Origin: an uncultured Paracoccaceae bacterium
GTDB lineage: Bacteria; Pseudomonadota; Alphaproteobacteria; Rhodobacterales; Rhodobacteraceae
Assembly (NCBI GenBank): GCA_947502145.1
Contig: CANMYO010000003.1
Coordinates: forward strand, 310,001 to 374,000
Direction: 5' to 3'
Length of the DNA: 64,000 bases
Positions 29,488-37,997 of the stretch are shown here, one piece after another. A model generated the notes under the pieces. The model was given only the letters and a program-made list of their open reading frames with translations. It did no database searches and was not told the DNA's origin. Every line of letters begins with the position of its first letter. The stretch's first letter is position 1. Made by a program: the position numbers and the translations under genes.

Positions 29488-30735
29488 TTATCCGTGTGCT
29501 TCGGCAACGTCGGCCTGGTTGACCGCATGAACCGACTGCGCCAGCTTTGCGATTTCCTTGCGGGTGGCGTTCTTGGCGGCGTTTTCGCCCAATGGGCTGC
29601 CGTGATCGGCTGTTTGCGCGACCTGTTTGCCACCGTCCGGGATCTGTACCTCGATCGCGATGCCAAGGCTTTCGGCCAGACGTTTCACGCGGCTTTTGCC
29701 ATTCAGGTCAGTAAAGCCGGGCGCGCGGTTAAGGACAAAGCGCAGTTTATCAAACGGCAAGTCCTCGGATTGCAGCGCGCGCTTAAGACGCAGCGTGTTC
29801 TGGGCAGAGCGCATCTCCAGTTCAATCGTGGCAAAGTAGACGTGGCTTGCCTCAAGCACGACCTGGCTCCATTCGACCATGGTCGACGGCATGTCGATCA
29901 CCACGTAGTCGAAGTTGGTCCGTGCAACTTCGATGACGCGGGCGATATCCTCACTGCTGACAAGGTCAAGCGGGATCATGTCGGTCGGAGAGGTCAGGAC
30001 GTGCAATTTCTGTTCGTAAGACAGCAGCGCCTGCATGAAGGATTCACTGTCCATTGCGTCGGTGTCAGACAGCAGTTCCAGCACGGTTTCGCGCCGCGGC
30101 AGGTCAAGATATGTCGAAGTGGTGCCAAATTGCAGATCAAGGTCAAGCAGGCAGACCCGCGGCGGGTTGTCCTTTTCAACATTGGCGAGTTCCCAGGCAA
30201 GGTTAACGGCAAGTGTGGTGGCGCCGGTGCCGCCGGCCATGCCGTGCACGGCGATCAGAACACCTTCATGGTCGCCGGTGGCCTTGAGCTTGTTTTGCAA
30301 TTCGGGCGCAACGGGGGTTTCCTCTGGCGGGGTCAGAACGCGGTCGATCGCGTTCGCCAGCTCATCCTCGGGAAGCGGGTAGGGGACAAATTCATCCCCC
30401 CCTTCACGCAACAACTGGTGCAGCGATGCGGGGCTGACATCTTCGGTGATCAGGATGACCTTGATTGACCGCTGCTTTGCGGCGCCGATGATCTCTTTGA
30501 TCAGCTCAATATTTTCTTCGTCCTCGTGGTCCATCGCAATGGCGAGAAACTGCAAATCGTCCGCTTCCTGCTGCTGCAGAAACGAAATTGCGTCGTTGAA
30601 ACTCAAATCGCCCCAGTTTTCCCCCAGCGCGGTTTCCATGTCTTCGATCAACAAGTCAAAAATCTGAACGTCGCGGCTGACAGTGCAGGCGACAATCGAA
30701 GGCGTTTCGGTCTTTAATACAGCGTTACTACTCAT
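29488..30735 (-). CDS. cpaE: Tad pilus localisation protein TadZ/CpaE
   Basis: 415 residues; start ATG chosen because AAGGAC lies about 9 bases before it, while a GTG 9 bases upstream has no spacing. Seen: an N-terminal receiver-like domain (about 15-135) and a ParA/MinD-like ATPase domain with a deviant Walker A, GGTGATT at 168-174, lacking the usual lysine, followed by CLLDLDLQFG and the DYVVIDMPS motif. TadZ places the Tad machine at a cell site. It is separated from the OmpA-like gene by a hairpin. Confidence 0.92.
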   Translation of the reverse strand: MSSNAVLKTETPSIVACTVSRDVQIFDLLIEDMETALGENWGDLSFNDAISFLQQQEADDLQFLAIAMDHEDEENIELIKEIIGAAKQRSIKVILITEDVSPASLHQLLREGGDEFVPYPLPEDELANAIDRVLTPPEETPVAPELQNKLKATGDHEGVLIAVHGMAGGTGATTLAVNLAWELANVEKDNPPRVCLLDLDLQFGTTSTYLDLPRRETVLELLSDTDAMDSESFMQALLSYEQKLHVLTSPTDMIPLDLVSSEDIARVIEVARTNFDYVVIDMPSTMVEWSQVVLEASHVYFATIELEMRSAQNTLRLKRALQSEDLPFDKLRFVLNRAPGFTDLNGKSRVKRLAESLGIAIEVQIPDGGKQVAQTADHGSPLGENAAKNATRKEIAKLAQSVHAVNQADVAEAHG

Positions 30736-30950
30736 GGCGCTCACGTCCTTGTCATTGCAGGAACAGGCGAAGGCATAGCGCGAAGGGGTTAATGTCCCGT
30801 CACGATTGACCTGCGACTGCCCACCCGTCGAGATTCCCCGGGGCGGATTAATCCCATTGGGTTGGTTTTCGCGGACAAACGTGGCGGGAATTGGACGAAA
30901 AGATCGTAATTGTGCGGTATCTTGCGACGATCAGCGTCTGAGAGCAGAAA

Positions 30951-30981
30951 TGTTTACGCCCGCGCGAGGCGGGCGTAAACA
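30951..30981 (-). terminator. Hairpin after the OmpA-like lipoprotein gene
   Basis: TGTTTACGCCCGC, 5-base loop, GCGGGCGTAAACA: a perfect 13-base stem. On the minus strand it lies 25 bases past the stop of the OmpA-like gene and is followed by TTTCTG, a short T-run. It separates cpaC-ompA from cpaE-tadABCD. Confidence 0.75.
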
Positions 30982-31005
30982 ATCAAATTTTAACGATTTG
31001 GCGGT

Positions 31006-31677
31006 TTATTGGCCACCACCGCCACCGCCGCCGCCACTTGCGACTTCAGTTGCGCTCACCTCGGTCCGTGGTACGGCGCTGGCGACATACTCGCGGAAAA
31101 TCACCTCGGCATATTTGCCGTTCAGAAGGGTGGGGTGATTTTGGACGAAACCAGACACTTCTGTCACGGTCCGGCGGTTGCGCCGCTCCTGCGCACTGGT
31201 GTTGATAACGGGGCGGGTTTCGCCAAATGAGGCGACAGCCTCAAGACGTGACCGGCTGATGCCCTGACCAACAAGGTAGTTCACGGCCGCGTTCGCGCGG
31301 GCCAGACCAAGACGCTTGTTGTAAGCGGCCGAGCCGACGAGATCCGTGTGTCCAAAGACCTTGAAGCGAACCTCGGGGAACTGTTTGATCCAGTCGGCTT
31401 GCTGACGCAGGGTTGCCTGCGCGGCCGCATCCAACGAGGATTCATTGAACCCGAAGTTGATCGTGCTTTCGACTTCGTTGTCGAACCGACGACCCACCGC
31501 AATCGTGTGGCTGGTCGCGCCGGACTGAACAAGAGTGTTGTTCATGGTCGCATTGCCAAAGTCTGCGGCTTCGATCTGAACGCCTGCCTCCTGGTTGAAG
31601 GAGTTGAACGAACGGTTCACTGTGTCACAACCGGCCAGGAGTGCCGTGGCTGCTGTCGCTGTCAGAAGATATTTCAT
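31006..31677 (-). CDS. OmpA-family lipoprotein of the Tad locus
   Basis: 223 residues. Signal peptide with lipobox LLAGC (Cys16), then an OmpA-like peptidoglycan-binding domain at about 70-180 with FKVFGHTDLVGSAAYNKRLGLARA and the RRNRRT block. The C-terminus ends in eight glycines and a Gln, encoded by a low-complexity CCx repeat. Placed 14 bases after cpaC, same strand. A role anchoring the secretin to the cell wall is inference from family and context. Confidence 0.85.
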   Translation of the reverse strand: MKYLLTATAATALLAGCDTVNRSFNSFNQEAGVQIEAADFGNATMNNTLVQSGATSHTIAVGRRFDNEVESTINFGFNESSLDAAAQATLRQQADWIKQFPEVRFKVFGHTDLVGSAAYNKRLGLARANAAVNYLVGQGISRSRLEAVASFGETRPVINTSAQERRNRRTVTEVSGFVQNHPTLLNGKYAEVIFREYVASAVPRTEVSATEVASGGGGGGGGQ

Positions 31678-31691
31678 CGCTCCACGCTCCC

Positions 31692-33119
31692 TTATTCGTC
31701 CAGAACGTAGCCGTAGGACCCGGAAAAGTCCTGACGTGCCACTTCACCTGCGCCACCAGAAGAGGGGGCATTATCCACTGCCACGCGACCAAAGAGGAAC
31801 AGGTCCCGCTCTGACGGTGGCTGCACACGATCGGTTGGCAGGGCCAAAGCCTCGCCCCGTGTCGGTGTGACAAGATGCGGTGTGATCACGATGACCAGTT
31901 CGGTCTGTTCGCGCTGGTATTCAGCGGACCGGAACAACGCACCAAGGACCGGTACATCACCGAGCCATGGCACCTGGCCATTGATGTCCTGAAAGTCATC
32001 AGACAACAGACCGGCAATCGCAAAGCTTTCACCGTCGCGCATTTCAACAGTTGTCGAGGTTTCGCGACGCTTGAAGCCAGAAACCGAGATGCCCGACTGG
32101 GACACGCTCACGCTGGGATCAATTGATGATACCGCCGCTTCGAGTTCGATGTTGATGATGTCACCATCCACAACGCGGGGGATGAAGTTCAGTTCAACAC
32201 CAAAGGGCTTGAACTGCACCGTGGTTGATCCTTCGGCCTGCACAACAGGGACGGGATATTCGCCACCAGCCAGGAACTTTGCCTCTTGCCCGCTCAGCGC
32301 GGTAAGATTTGGTTCGGCCAGCGTGCGGACAACGCCGCGACTTTCCAATGCTTCCAATAGGATACCGACCTCAAGGCCGCCCGCATTGAACCCAAAGAGC
32401 ATCGCGCCGGAATTGTCGCCATTGCCCAGTGTGCCACCTTGCAACGCGGCGCTTGCGCCGGCTGCGGTTGCCAGTGTGTTACCACCGCCAACGATGCCAA
32501 GGTCACCTGAAAGGGCCGTGCCGTTCATGGCCAGTGAAGATGACAGGGATTTGCGCACAGAGCGTTGCATTTCTGCAAAGCGGACCTTCAGCATCACTTG
32601 CTGCGTTCCGCCGACGCTCATCAGGTTGGATACCCGGTCCGGTGCATAGCGTTGTGCCAGTTCCAATGCGCGGTCCAGCCGCGCAGTTGAGCTGACGGTG
32701 CCCGACAGGACGATCCCGTTGTTTGCTGTGCGAACTTCGATGTTCTCACCGGGAAGGATCTGCGTCAGACGTTCCTTGAACTCTGCAATGTCCGGGGTCA
32801 CGTGAACCTCGACATTTGTAATCAGACGTCCATCGGCACCCAAAAGGGTGAGGGTGGTGCGTCCTGGCTCCTTGCCGAGCACATAGATGGTGCGGTCCGA
32901 CAAGGATGAGATGTCTGCGATGCCGGGATTGGCAATAGAAAGTTCAGTGAAGGGGACGTCGCTTTCAACAACCACAGCCCGGTTCATCGGAACATTGAGT
33001 GCGCTCGACGGTGCGCCGCGCATCACGCGCAAATTCTCTGCCGGTGCAACGCTAGGCGCAGAAACAAGCGCCAACGTCAGGCCGGTCAAAGCCGCCTTTA
33101 GAAGTTTGTCGTATGTCAT
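31692..33119 (-). CDS. cpaC: Tad pilus outer-membrane secretin CpaC/RcpA
   Basis: 475 residues. Signal peptide (about 1-27), N-terminal pilus-formation domain (AVVVESDVPFTELSIANP, then VLGKEPGRTTLTL), a BON-like segment near 130-165, and the secretin domain (VMLKVRFAEMQRSVRK; LTALSGQEAKFLAGGEYPVP; GVELNFIPRVVDGDIINIE; LVIVITPHLVTP). It forms the outer-membrane channel for Flp pili. A hairpin divides it from cpaB. Confidence 0.95.
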   Translation of the reverse strand: MTYDKLLKAALTGLTLALVSAPSVAPAENLRVMRGAPSSALNVPMNRAVVVESDVPFTELSIANPGIADISSLSDRTIYVLGKEPGRTTLTLLGADGRLITNVEVHVTPDIAEFKERLTQILPGENIEVRTANNGIVLSGTVSSTARLDRALELAQRYAPDRVSNLMSVGGTQQVMLKVRFAEMQRSVRKSLSSSLAMNGTALSGDLGIVGGGNTLATAAGASAALQGGTLGNGDNSGAMLFGFNAGGLEVGILLEALESRGVVRTLAEPNLTALSGQEAKFLAGGEYPVPVVQAEGSTTVQFKPFGVELNFIPRVVDGDIINIELEAAVSSIDPSVSVSQSGISVSGFKRRETSTTVEMRDGESFAIAGLLSDDFQDINGQVPWLGDVPVLGALFRSAEYQREQTELVIVITPHLVTPTRGEALALPTDRVQPPSERDLFLFGRVAVDNAPSSGGAGEVARQDFSGSYGYVLDE

Positions 33120-33272
33120 TGTGACCTGCCTCTCCGATCACGGGTGGTGTGAGGATTATTCCCCATCATTACCGGCGACCATGCCCCGGCCTTTCATTTA
33201 TTGCAAGAATCAATGCCTTGCGGTGCGGCCTTTATGTGGACAACGCGCAACAGGTCTGGCGCGCGCATAGAA

Positions 33273-33305
33273 AATGGCGCGGGCCCCATCCGGGCCCGCG
33301 CCATT
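33273..33305 (-). terminator. Hairpin after cpaB
   Basis: AATGGCGCGGGCCC, 5-base loop, GGGCCCGCGCCATT: a perfect 14-base stem. On the minus strand it starts about 27 bases after the cpaB stop and ends in CCATTTTC, a short T-run. Likely a terminator or attenuator between cpaB and cpaC. Confidence 0.8.
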
Positions 33306-33332
33306 GAATTCGTTGAAAAAGTTAACCCTGAG

Positions 33333-34196
33333 TTAGTTGGTGCAGGGGATCGGAATTTCCACAACCTCTGCACCGCGGCGCGTGCGGATCGTGCAGGCCT
33401 GCGGCGGTGGCGCGGCTGCAACCGGCTCCTCGATCACGACATCTTCGATCCCGAGAAGCGATTTTTGGTCGACTTCGATCACGCTGGCGATGGTGTCATC
33501 GCCATGACCCACCAGAGACAGGGACAGTTTGCCGGTTGATTGTGCCTGGGCAAGCCCGGCGACATCCTGCGGCGAAACCTGAACGGTTACGGTCCGTGCA
33601 ATTTCCGTCCCGGTGCGGTTGGCATCCGCGGATTGGTCAACGGCGATCAGTTCAATCGCACTGCCGATCAGGCGGGTAATGCCACGTGTGCCGTTTGTGC
33701 CGGCCGCGACGGAGCCGGTCCAGTAAACATCAACGCGATCACCTGGGCGCAGGAAGCCTGACACGCCAGAGGACACGTCAACATTGATTGTAAAGGCCCG
33801 CATGCCGCGTTCCAGACGCGAGGTGATGCCGGCGTCGCGGCCAGGTTCGGTGACCTTGATTGCCATGACGGGTTCGTTCGGTTCCATTGGGCGCAGGACA
33901 ACCCGTGAGACGTCGGTGCCATCGGGGAAAAGCTCTTCCTCGGTTTGGTAGACGCCATCAGGCAGGCTTGCCTTGGCGTATTTGATCACCATGACATCGT
34001 CCTGGGTCAGAGGCTCACCATAACCGATCGACCGTTTCGCTGCATAAACGTCAACGGTTTCGACAACTGTCTGTGCGCGGGCACGCTCTTGCGCCAGGGC
34101 TGCTTCCTGATCGCTCATGTAGCCCTTGACCATGTAGACTGCAAATCCTGCCAGCCCCATGCCGAGGACTAATACCAGTCCAAATACTGCACGCAT
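33333..34196 (-). CDS. cpaB: Flp pilus assembly protein CpaB/RcpC
   Basis: 287 residues. N-terminal membrane anchor (about 4-24), a short helical stretch, then a SAF domain (VYAAKRSIGYGEPLTQDDVMVIKY near 52-75) and the RcpC region (RAFTINVDVSSGVSGFLRPGDRVDVYWTG). It ends with EIPIPCTN after a CTIRTRRGAEVV block. CpaB works with the secretin in the periplasm. It is 75 bases after the adjacent pilin gene. Confidence 0.92.
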   Translation of the reverse strand: MRAVFGLVLVLGMGLAGFAVYMVKGYMSDQEAALAQERARAQTVVETVDVYAAKRSIGYGEPLTQDDVMVIKYAKASLPDGVYQTEEELFPDGTDVSRVVLRPMEPNEPVMAIKVTEPGRDAGITSRLERGMRAFTINVDVSSGVSGFLRPGDRVDVYWTGSVAAGTNGTRGITRLIGSAIELIAVDQSADANRTGTEIARTVTVQVSPQDVAGLAQAQSTGKLSLSLVGHGDDTIASVIEVDQKSLLGIEDVVIEEPVAAAPPPQACTIRTRRGAEVVEIPIPCTN

Positions 34197-34271
34197 TGTC
34201 GCACCTCGTTCCGTTACCTGACGATTATTCCGTCGTTCGTTGCTCTATACCGCAGAAGAGTGAGTGACCGG

Positions 34272-34451
34272 TTAAGGGGTCACCATCCCCGCGACTTGAT
34301 TGCCAATATCCTGGCCGCCGTCCTCGGCACCTGTCTTTACGAGGGTCGCAACGACTCCGGCGAACAGCATGATGCTGGCGGTCAGAACAACCCAGTCGAC
34401 TGATACAGCGCCATCTTCGTTGGCGCGGAAATTCTTGATAAAGTGCCACAT
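34272..34451 (-). CDS. Flp-type pilin (copy nearest cpaB)
   Basis: 59 residues, start ATG preceded by GAGG. A type IVb prepilin: 14-residue leader ending in Gly (NFRANEDG), then AVSVDWVVLTASIMLF, the hydrophobic assembly helix. Compared with the other two copies it keeps the leader and helix but its C-terminal part is different (KTGAEDGGQDIGNQVAGMVTP). The usual Glu at mature position 5 is Asp, and Tyr at 6 is Trp. Lies in the cpaB operon. Confidence 0.85.
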   Translation of the reverse strand: MWHFIKNFRANEDGAVSVDWVVLTASIMLFAGVVATLVKTGAEDGGQDIGNQVAGMVTP

Positions 34452-34611
34452 GGCAGGCCTCATTAAACTATTGCCATATTTTGATACGCAGTGAATGCGG
34501 CCCGTTCGTGGCAAAGGGCTGACAATTTGGCGAAGTTTCCGCCAAGAGAAAGGGCGGCCACACGACGCCATAACCGTCACCGCGCAACCGCCACTTGCTG
34601 TCAGGTCTGTT

Positions 34612-34791
34612 TTAGGGGGTAACCTGCGCGGCCATATCAGCGGCAAGGTCATTGGCGAGGGTCGTCGTCCCGCCGCCCACGGATGATCCCACAACGAGAC
34701 CAAGCGCCACGAGAGCTGCGGTCAGAACGACCCAGTCCACCGTGACGGCGCCGTCCTGATCGGCGCGGAATGATTTGAACATTTGCCACAT
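34612..34791 (-). CDS. Flp-type pilin (middle copy)
   Basis: 59 residues, start ATG 7 bases after AAAGGAG. Same layout: leader MWQMFKSFRADQDG, then AVTVDWVVLTAALVALGLVVG and a short C-terminal part ending AAQVTP. Close to the third copy in its mature sequence. CpaA should cleave after Gly14. Confidence 0.87.
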   Translation of the reverse strand: MWQMFKSFRADQDGAVTVDWVVLTAALVALGLVVGSSVGGGTTTLANDLAADMAAQVTP

Positions 34792-34877
34792 GTGATGGCT
34801 CCTTTGGCTGAGCATCCGAAGCCAATCAGTAACGGGCGCGGATGTACGGGTGCCGGGCGCTTACCGGCGCCGGAAAC

Positions 34878-34910
34878 AAAAAGGGCCGCACCATTCGCAC
34901 GGTGCGGCCC
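34878..34910 (-). terminator. Rho-independent terminator between pilin genes
   Basis: On the minus strand GGGCCGCACC, 8-base loop, GGTGCGGCCC, then five T. It lies 22 bases after the stop of the promoter-proximal pilin gene and would end most transcripts there, favouring expression of that pilin. Confidence 0.9.
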
Positions 34911-34931
34911 GATAACGTCAGGCAATGACGA

Positions 34932-35111
34932 TTATGGTGTAACCTGAGCAGCCAGGTCGTTGCCAACGTCAGTCGCCAGAGTGGTCGCGCCGTTCTTGAC
35001 GGACGTACCAACAACCAGGCCCAGTGCAACGATAGCAGCGGTCAGAACAACCCAGTCAACTGTGACTGCGCCGTCTTCGTCATTACGGAAGTTCTTGATA
35101 AAGTTAAGCAT
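34932..35111 (-). CDS. flp: Flp-type major pilin (promoter-proximal copy)
   Basis: 59 residues: leader MLNFIKNFRNDEDG, then AVTVDWVVLTAAIVALGLVVG, KNGATTLATDVGNDLAAQVTP at the end. GAGGAGG lies 7-13 bases before the ATG, a strong ribosome site. Being first after the long upstream region and followed by its own terminator, this is probably the main structural pilin. Mature position 5 is Asp rather than Glu, as in the other two copies. Confidence 0.92.
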   Translation of the reverse strand: MLNFIKNFRNDEDGAVTVDWVVLTAAIVALGLVVGTSVKNGATTLATDVGNDLAAQVTP

Positions 35112-35464
35112 GTGTATCCCTCCTCAGGGTATTCGCTAGTTTCAGTTTACCTCGCCGGATCAACTCGAACCGGCCTCTTGTTGGCTCGATCCCCGTCTTG
35201 GATGAGGACATATAGCCGGGTGATTGGGGCATGATTTGGGCCGGTTTCGTGCAATTTTGCGCTGCGCCCCTATTTCTGGGGATTTCGCGATAACACTTTG
35301 ATAACTATCACTAAAAAAGTGCTCTTTTTCTTAATGACTCTGAAATAGCGTTGCCGGGATGCTGCGAATGTGGTCTGAAAATCGGCATTGTTTCCAAGTT
35401 TATGGTTTATGCCCGATGAATCTGCGATGCTGATCACAATAAAAACCGTTGAGGCGGAAAAAAC
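35112..35464. promoter_or_regulatory. Divergent regulatory region, flp pilin / transglycosylase
   Basis: 353 bases without a gene between the main pilin (minus) and the transglycosylase (plus). Positions 35288-35345 are AT-rich with TTTGATAACTATCAC and a small inverted repeat CACTAAAAAAGTG (35310-35322). It must carry the promoter of the pilus operon; I could not place -35/-10 boxes with confidence. Confidence 0.45.
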
Positions 35465-36283
35465 ATGCAGGTCATTAAGCGAAGCTTTACGGCTTTGGCG
35501 CTCTTATTGTGTGCGAATCCCGTATTTGCAGAAAGTCATCGGCTTCAGGATGACTTTACCTTTAAGCGTGTGAGTGTGCCGTCCGGCACATCTGCGCGCC
35601 GGATTACCGTTCAGGTTGCGCCCAAACCCCCAACACCCGCGGCCCCTGCCGCGCCGTCCGAGGATGGCGCCGCCCCCACGCCGCAGTTGACCGGGCTGGA
35701 GTGGTTCTGGGACAATGTGTCGCCGGCGATCAGCGACAGTGGCCCGGGCCGTCTGGAGGCAGCTCTGCGCAGCATGAATAATGCGCCCGCCGGAAAGGGC
35801 GTCGTGACGCCGCGTTTGCAGACCCTGCAAGAAATCGCCCAGGTGCATGGGCTGGATATCCTGCGCGAAACGGTTGGGACGGATGTGTCGCCCGCGCTGG
35901 TTCTGGCATTAATCGCGATCGAAAGCTCGGGGCGTAGTGACGCTGAAAGCAGCGCAGGGGCGCAGGGGCTGATGCAGCTGATGCCCGCAACGGCAGAGCG
36001 ATTTGGCGTCACCGATCGCAATGACCCGGCAGACAATATCAAGGGAGGCGTCGCTTACCTGTCATGGTTGATGAAGCATTTTGACGGTGACCCGATCCTG
36101 GTGCTGGCAGGATACAACGCGGGCGAGGGGGCGGTGCGTGATCACAAGGGTGTGCCACCCTATGCGGAAACACGGGCCTATGTGCCCAAGGTTCTTGCCG
36201 CATTCAAAGCCGCCAGCGGGCTATGCCAGACACCGCCGCAACTGGTCAGTGATGGCTGTGTCTTTACGGTCAACAACCTTTAG
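35465..36283 (+). CDS. Lytic transglycosylase (SLT domain)
   Basis: 272 residues. Signal peptide (cleavage near NPVFA before ESH), a Pro/Ala-rich linker (about 58-75), and a C-terminal SLT lysozyme-like domain at about 140-250: IAIESSGRSDAESSAGAQGLMQLMP with the catalytic Glu, NIKGGVAYLSWLM, and LAGYNAGEGAV. Periplasmic enzyme that cleaves peptidoglycan glycan strands. It is divergent from the Tad pilus operon, so it could open the wall for the pilus machine; that is inference. Its stop overlaps that of the convergent GNAT gene. Confidence 0.88.
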   Translation: MQVIKRSFTALALLLCANPVFAESHRLQDDFTFKRVSVPSGTSARRITVQVAPKPPTPAAPAAPSEDGAAPTPQLTGLEWFWDNVSPAISDSGPGRLEAALRSMNNAPAGKGVVTPRLQTLQEIAQVHGLDILRETVGTDVSPALVLALIAIESSGRSDAESSAGAQGLMQLMPATAERFGVTDRNDPADNIKGGVAYLSWLMKHFDGDPILVLAGYNAGEGAVRDHKGVPPYAETRAYVPKVLAAFKAASGLCQTPPQLVSDGCVFTVNNL

Positions 36284-36573
36284 ACCTGAAAGGCATCGGC
36301 CCATGCGGGATGCTTGCGCCGCTGCGCGTTCACATATGGGCACAGCGGCACGATCTTAAAGCCTTGGGATATGGCATCCGCTACCAAAGCGCGCAGCAAC
36401 AGCAGCCCCAAACCTTCGCCAGCGTGACCGTCAGCGACGGCGGTGTGATCGGCAATCACCGTCTGGGACGACAAGATGGAATAGGTCAGTTCTGACTCAT
36501 CACCACCGGGGTGGGCGATGAAATAACGCCCCTTGGTGGCGTTGGCATCGTGCTGAACGGTGATGTCAGACAA
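36280..36573 (-). CDS. Small GNAT-like N-acetyltransferase (YidJ/Gcn5-related type)
   Basis: 97 residues from a TTG start that overlaps the scoB stop by 8 bases. Seen: the short GNAT pattern of the Gcn5-related small family, [36 protein letters not shown] (acetyl-CoA loop) and [18 protein letters not shown]. Substrate unknown. Overlap with scoB suggests co-translation. The stop overlaps that of the convergent transglycosylase gene (TTAG). Confidence 0.75.
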   Translation of the reverse strand: MSDITVQHDANATKGRYFIAHPGGDESELTYSILSSQTVIADHTAVADGHAGEGLGLLLLRALVADAISQGFKIVPLCPYVNAQRRKHPAWADAFQV

Positions 36574-37192
36574 TCGTGGCTTCGGTTGCTGCGCGAAGTT
36601 CAGCCTCGGTGACGCCATCTGCGGTCTCGACAATTTTCAACCCGCCTTCAACCACGTCAAGCACGCCAAGGTTGGTGATGATCCGGTCAACAACCTTCTG
36701 ACCGGTCAATGGCAGCGTGCAGGATTTCAGCACCTTACTGTCGCCATGCTTGTTGGTGTGGTCCATGACCACCACAACACGGCCGACGCCTGCGACAAGA
36801 TCCATTGCGCCGCCCATGCCCTTGACCAGCTTACCGGGGATCATCCAGTTTGCCAGGTCGCCGTTTTCGGCAACCTCCATTGCCCCAAGGATCGCCATGG
36901 CGATTTTGCCGCCACGGATCATGCCAAAGGACTGGGCGCTGTCGAAGTATGAGGTCTGGGGCAATTCGGTGATTGTTTGCTTGCCGGCATTGATCAGGTC
37001 AGCGTCGATGTCGTCTTCTGTCGGAAAGGGGCCCATGCCCAGCATGCCGTTTTCGGACTGCAGCGTCACCTCGATACCGTCGGGGATATAGTTGCTGACC
37101 AGCGTCGGGATGCCGATCCCAAGGTTCACATACCAGCCGTCTTGCAGTTCTTGCGCCGCGCGTGCGGCCATTTGGTTACGGTCCCAAGGCAT
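36566..37192 (-). CDS. scoB: 3-oxoacid CoA-transferase subunit B
   Basis: 208 residues. Subunit B of succinyl-CoA:3-oxoacid CoA-transferase, which activates acetoacetate with CoA from succinyl-CoA. Seen: [14 protein letters not shown] near residue 26, the [12 protein letters not shown] motif near 48 with the catalytic Glu, and [15 protein letters not shown] near 125. Subunit A is upstream, with one unrelated gene between them. Confidence 0.93.
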   Translation of the reverse strand: MPWDRNQMAARAAQELQDGWYVNLGIGIPTLVSNYIPDGIEVTLQSENGMLGMGPFPTEDDIDADLINAGKQTITELPQTSYFDSAQSFGMIRGGKIAMAILGAMEVAENGDLANWMIPGKLVKGMGGAMDLVAGVGRVVVVMDHTNKHGDSKVLKSCTLPLTGQKVVDRIITNLGVLDVVEGGLKIVETADGVTEAELRAATEATIV

Positions 37193-37268
37193 GAGGTAAT
37201 CTCCGGGTATTGCTGCGTTGCGGCTTTATAACGTCTGGGTCAGGGGGCGCAAAGGTAATCGACCGCGT

Positions 37269-37997
37269 TCAGGTTTCAGGGGTGAGGCCAAGCATCTGCG
37301 TGGCATATGCGTGGAACAGATCATAGCCATAGGTGGCATTCATGTGGCGCAGATCACCTTCCATATCCTGACCCGACGCAAAATCGCGTGCGGCGTTCAA
37401 GTAGCGGTTGGCGGTGGCAAAGGGCGCGCCCAGTGTTGCGCGGGGCTGGAGCATGAGCCGATAGGGCGTTTGGCCAACCTGCTGGGTAATCTCGGCCTCG
37501 TAGGCTTCGAAATGGGCGTCGCGGTCGGGGTCGCGCTGGATTTTCGTCATGCGAAATTCCTGCTTGGGACCGGGCGCGCGGCTGCGCAGGGCCGGATAGG
37601 GCGCGGGGGTCAGCGTCAGATTGCGGGCTGCGCGAAACTGATCTGTAATCCGTGACAGGCTGTCGTGCACAACTTTGGCCACCGAAGGCGCGGGGTCGGC
37701 GTCATTCAGATAGGCATCGAGCGCCGCGCCATAACCAAAGCGAAACCCGGTCGTCCAGATCTGGTCTGCGGTGCCAACCTCGACCGTCAGGGCCCCGTTG
37801 ATCTGCGCGATCAGGGCCGCCTGGGCATCACTTTCGGGCTTTGCGCGCCAGACCCCGCCTCGCAACACGCAGCGGCGAAACGAACCGCCGGGTGTGGCAA
37901 AGAAGTTAAACCGGATACCGGGAAAGGCGGCCTTGTTCTGGGGCAGGGCATCCTTGATCGCGCCGACGTGGCTGCTGCCAAGGATAGCAATGCGCAT
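37269..37997 (-). CDS. SGNH-like hypothetical protein between scoA and scoB
   Basis: 242 residues, not firmly recognised. The N-terminus MRIAILGSSHVGAIKDAL resembles block I of SGNH/GDSL hydrolases with GSSH in place of GDS, and a C-terminal YGYDLFHAYA contains the Asp-x-x-His form of block V. No signal peptide. It starts on the scoA stop (TGATG), so translation is coupled, and scoB follows after 76 bases. Hydrolase activity is inference; the oxyanion blocks are not evident. Confidence 0.6.
   Translation of the reverse strand: MRIAILGSSHVGAIKDALPQNKAAFPGIRFNFFATPGGSFRRCVLRGGVWRAKPESDAQAALIAQINGALTVEVGTADQIWTTGFRFGYGAALDAYLNDADPAPSVAKVVHDSLSRITDQFRAARNLTLTPAPYPALRSRAPGPKQEFRMTKIQRDPDRDAHFEAYEAEITQQVGQTPYRLMLQPRATLGAPFATANRYLNAARDFASGQDMEGDLRHMNATYGYDLFHAYATQMLGLTPET

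Noticed and set aside
29494-30468. 324-codon open frame antisense to tadZ
   Set aside because: Antisense shadow; the other strand encodes CpaE/TadZ.
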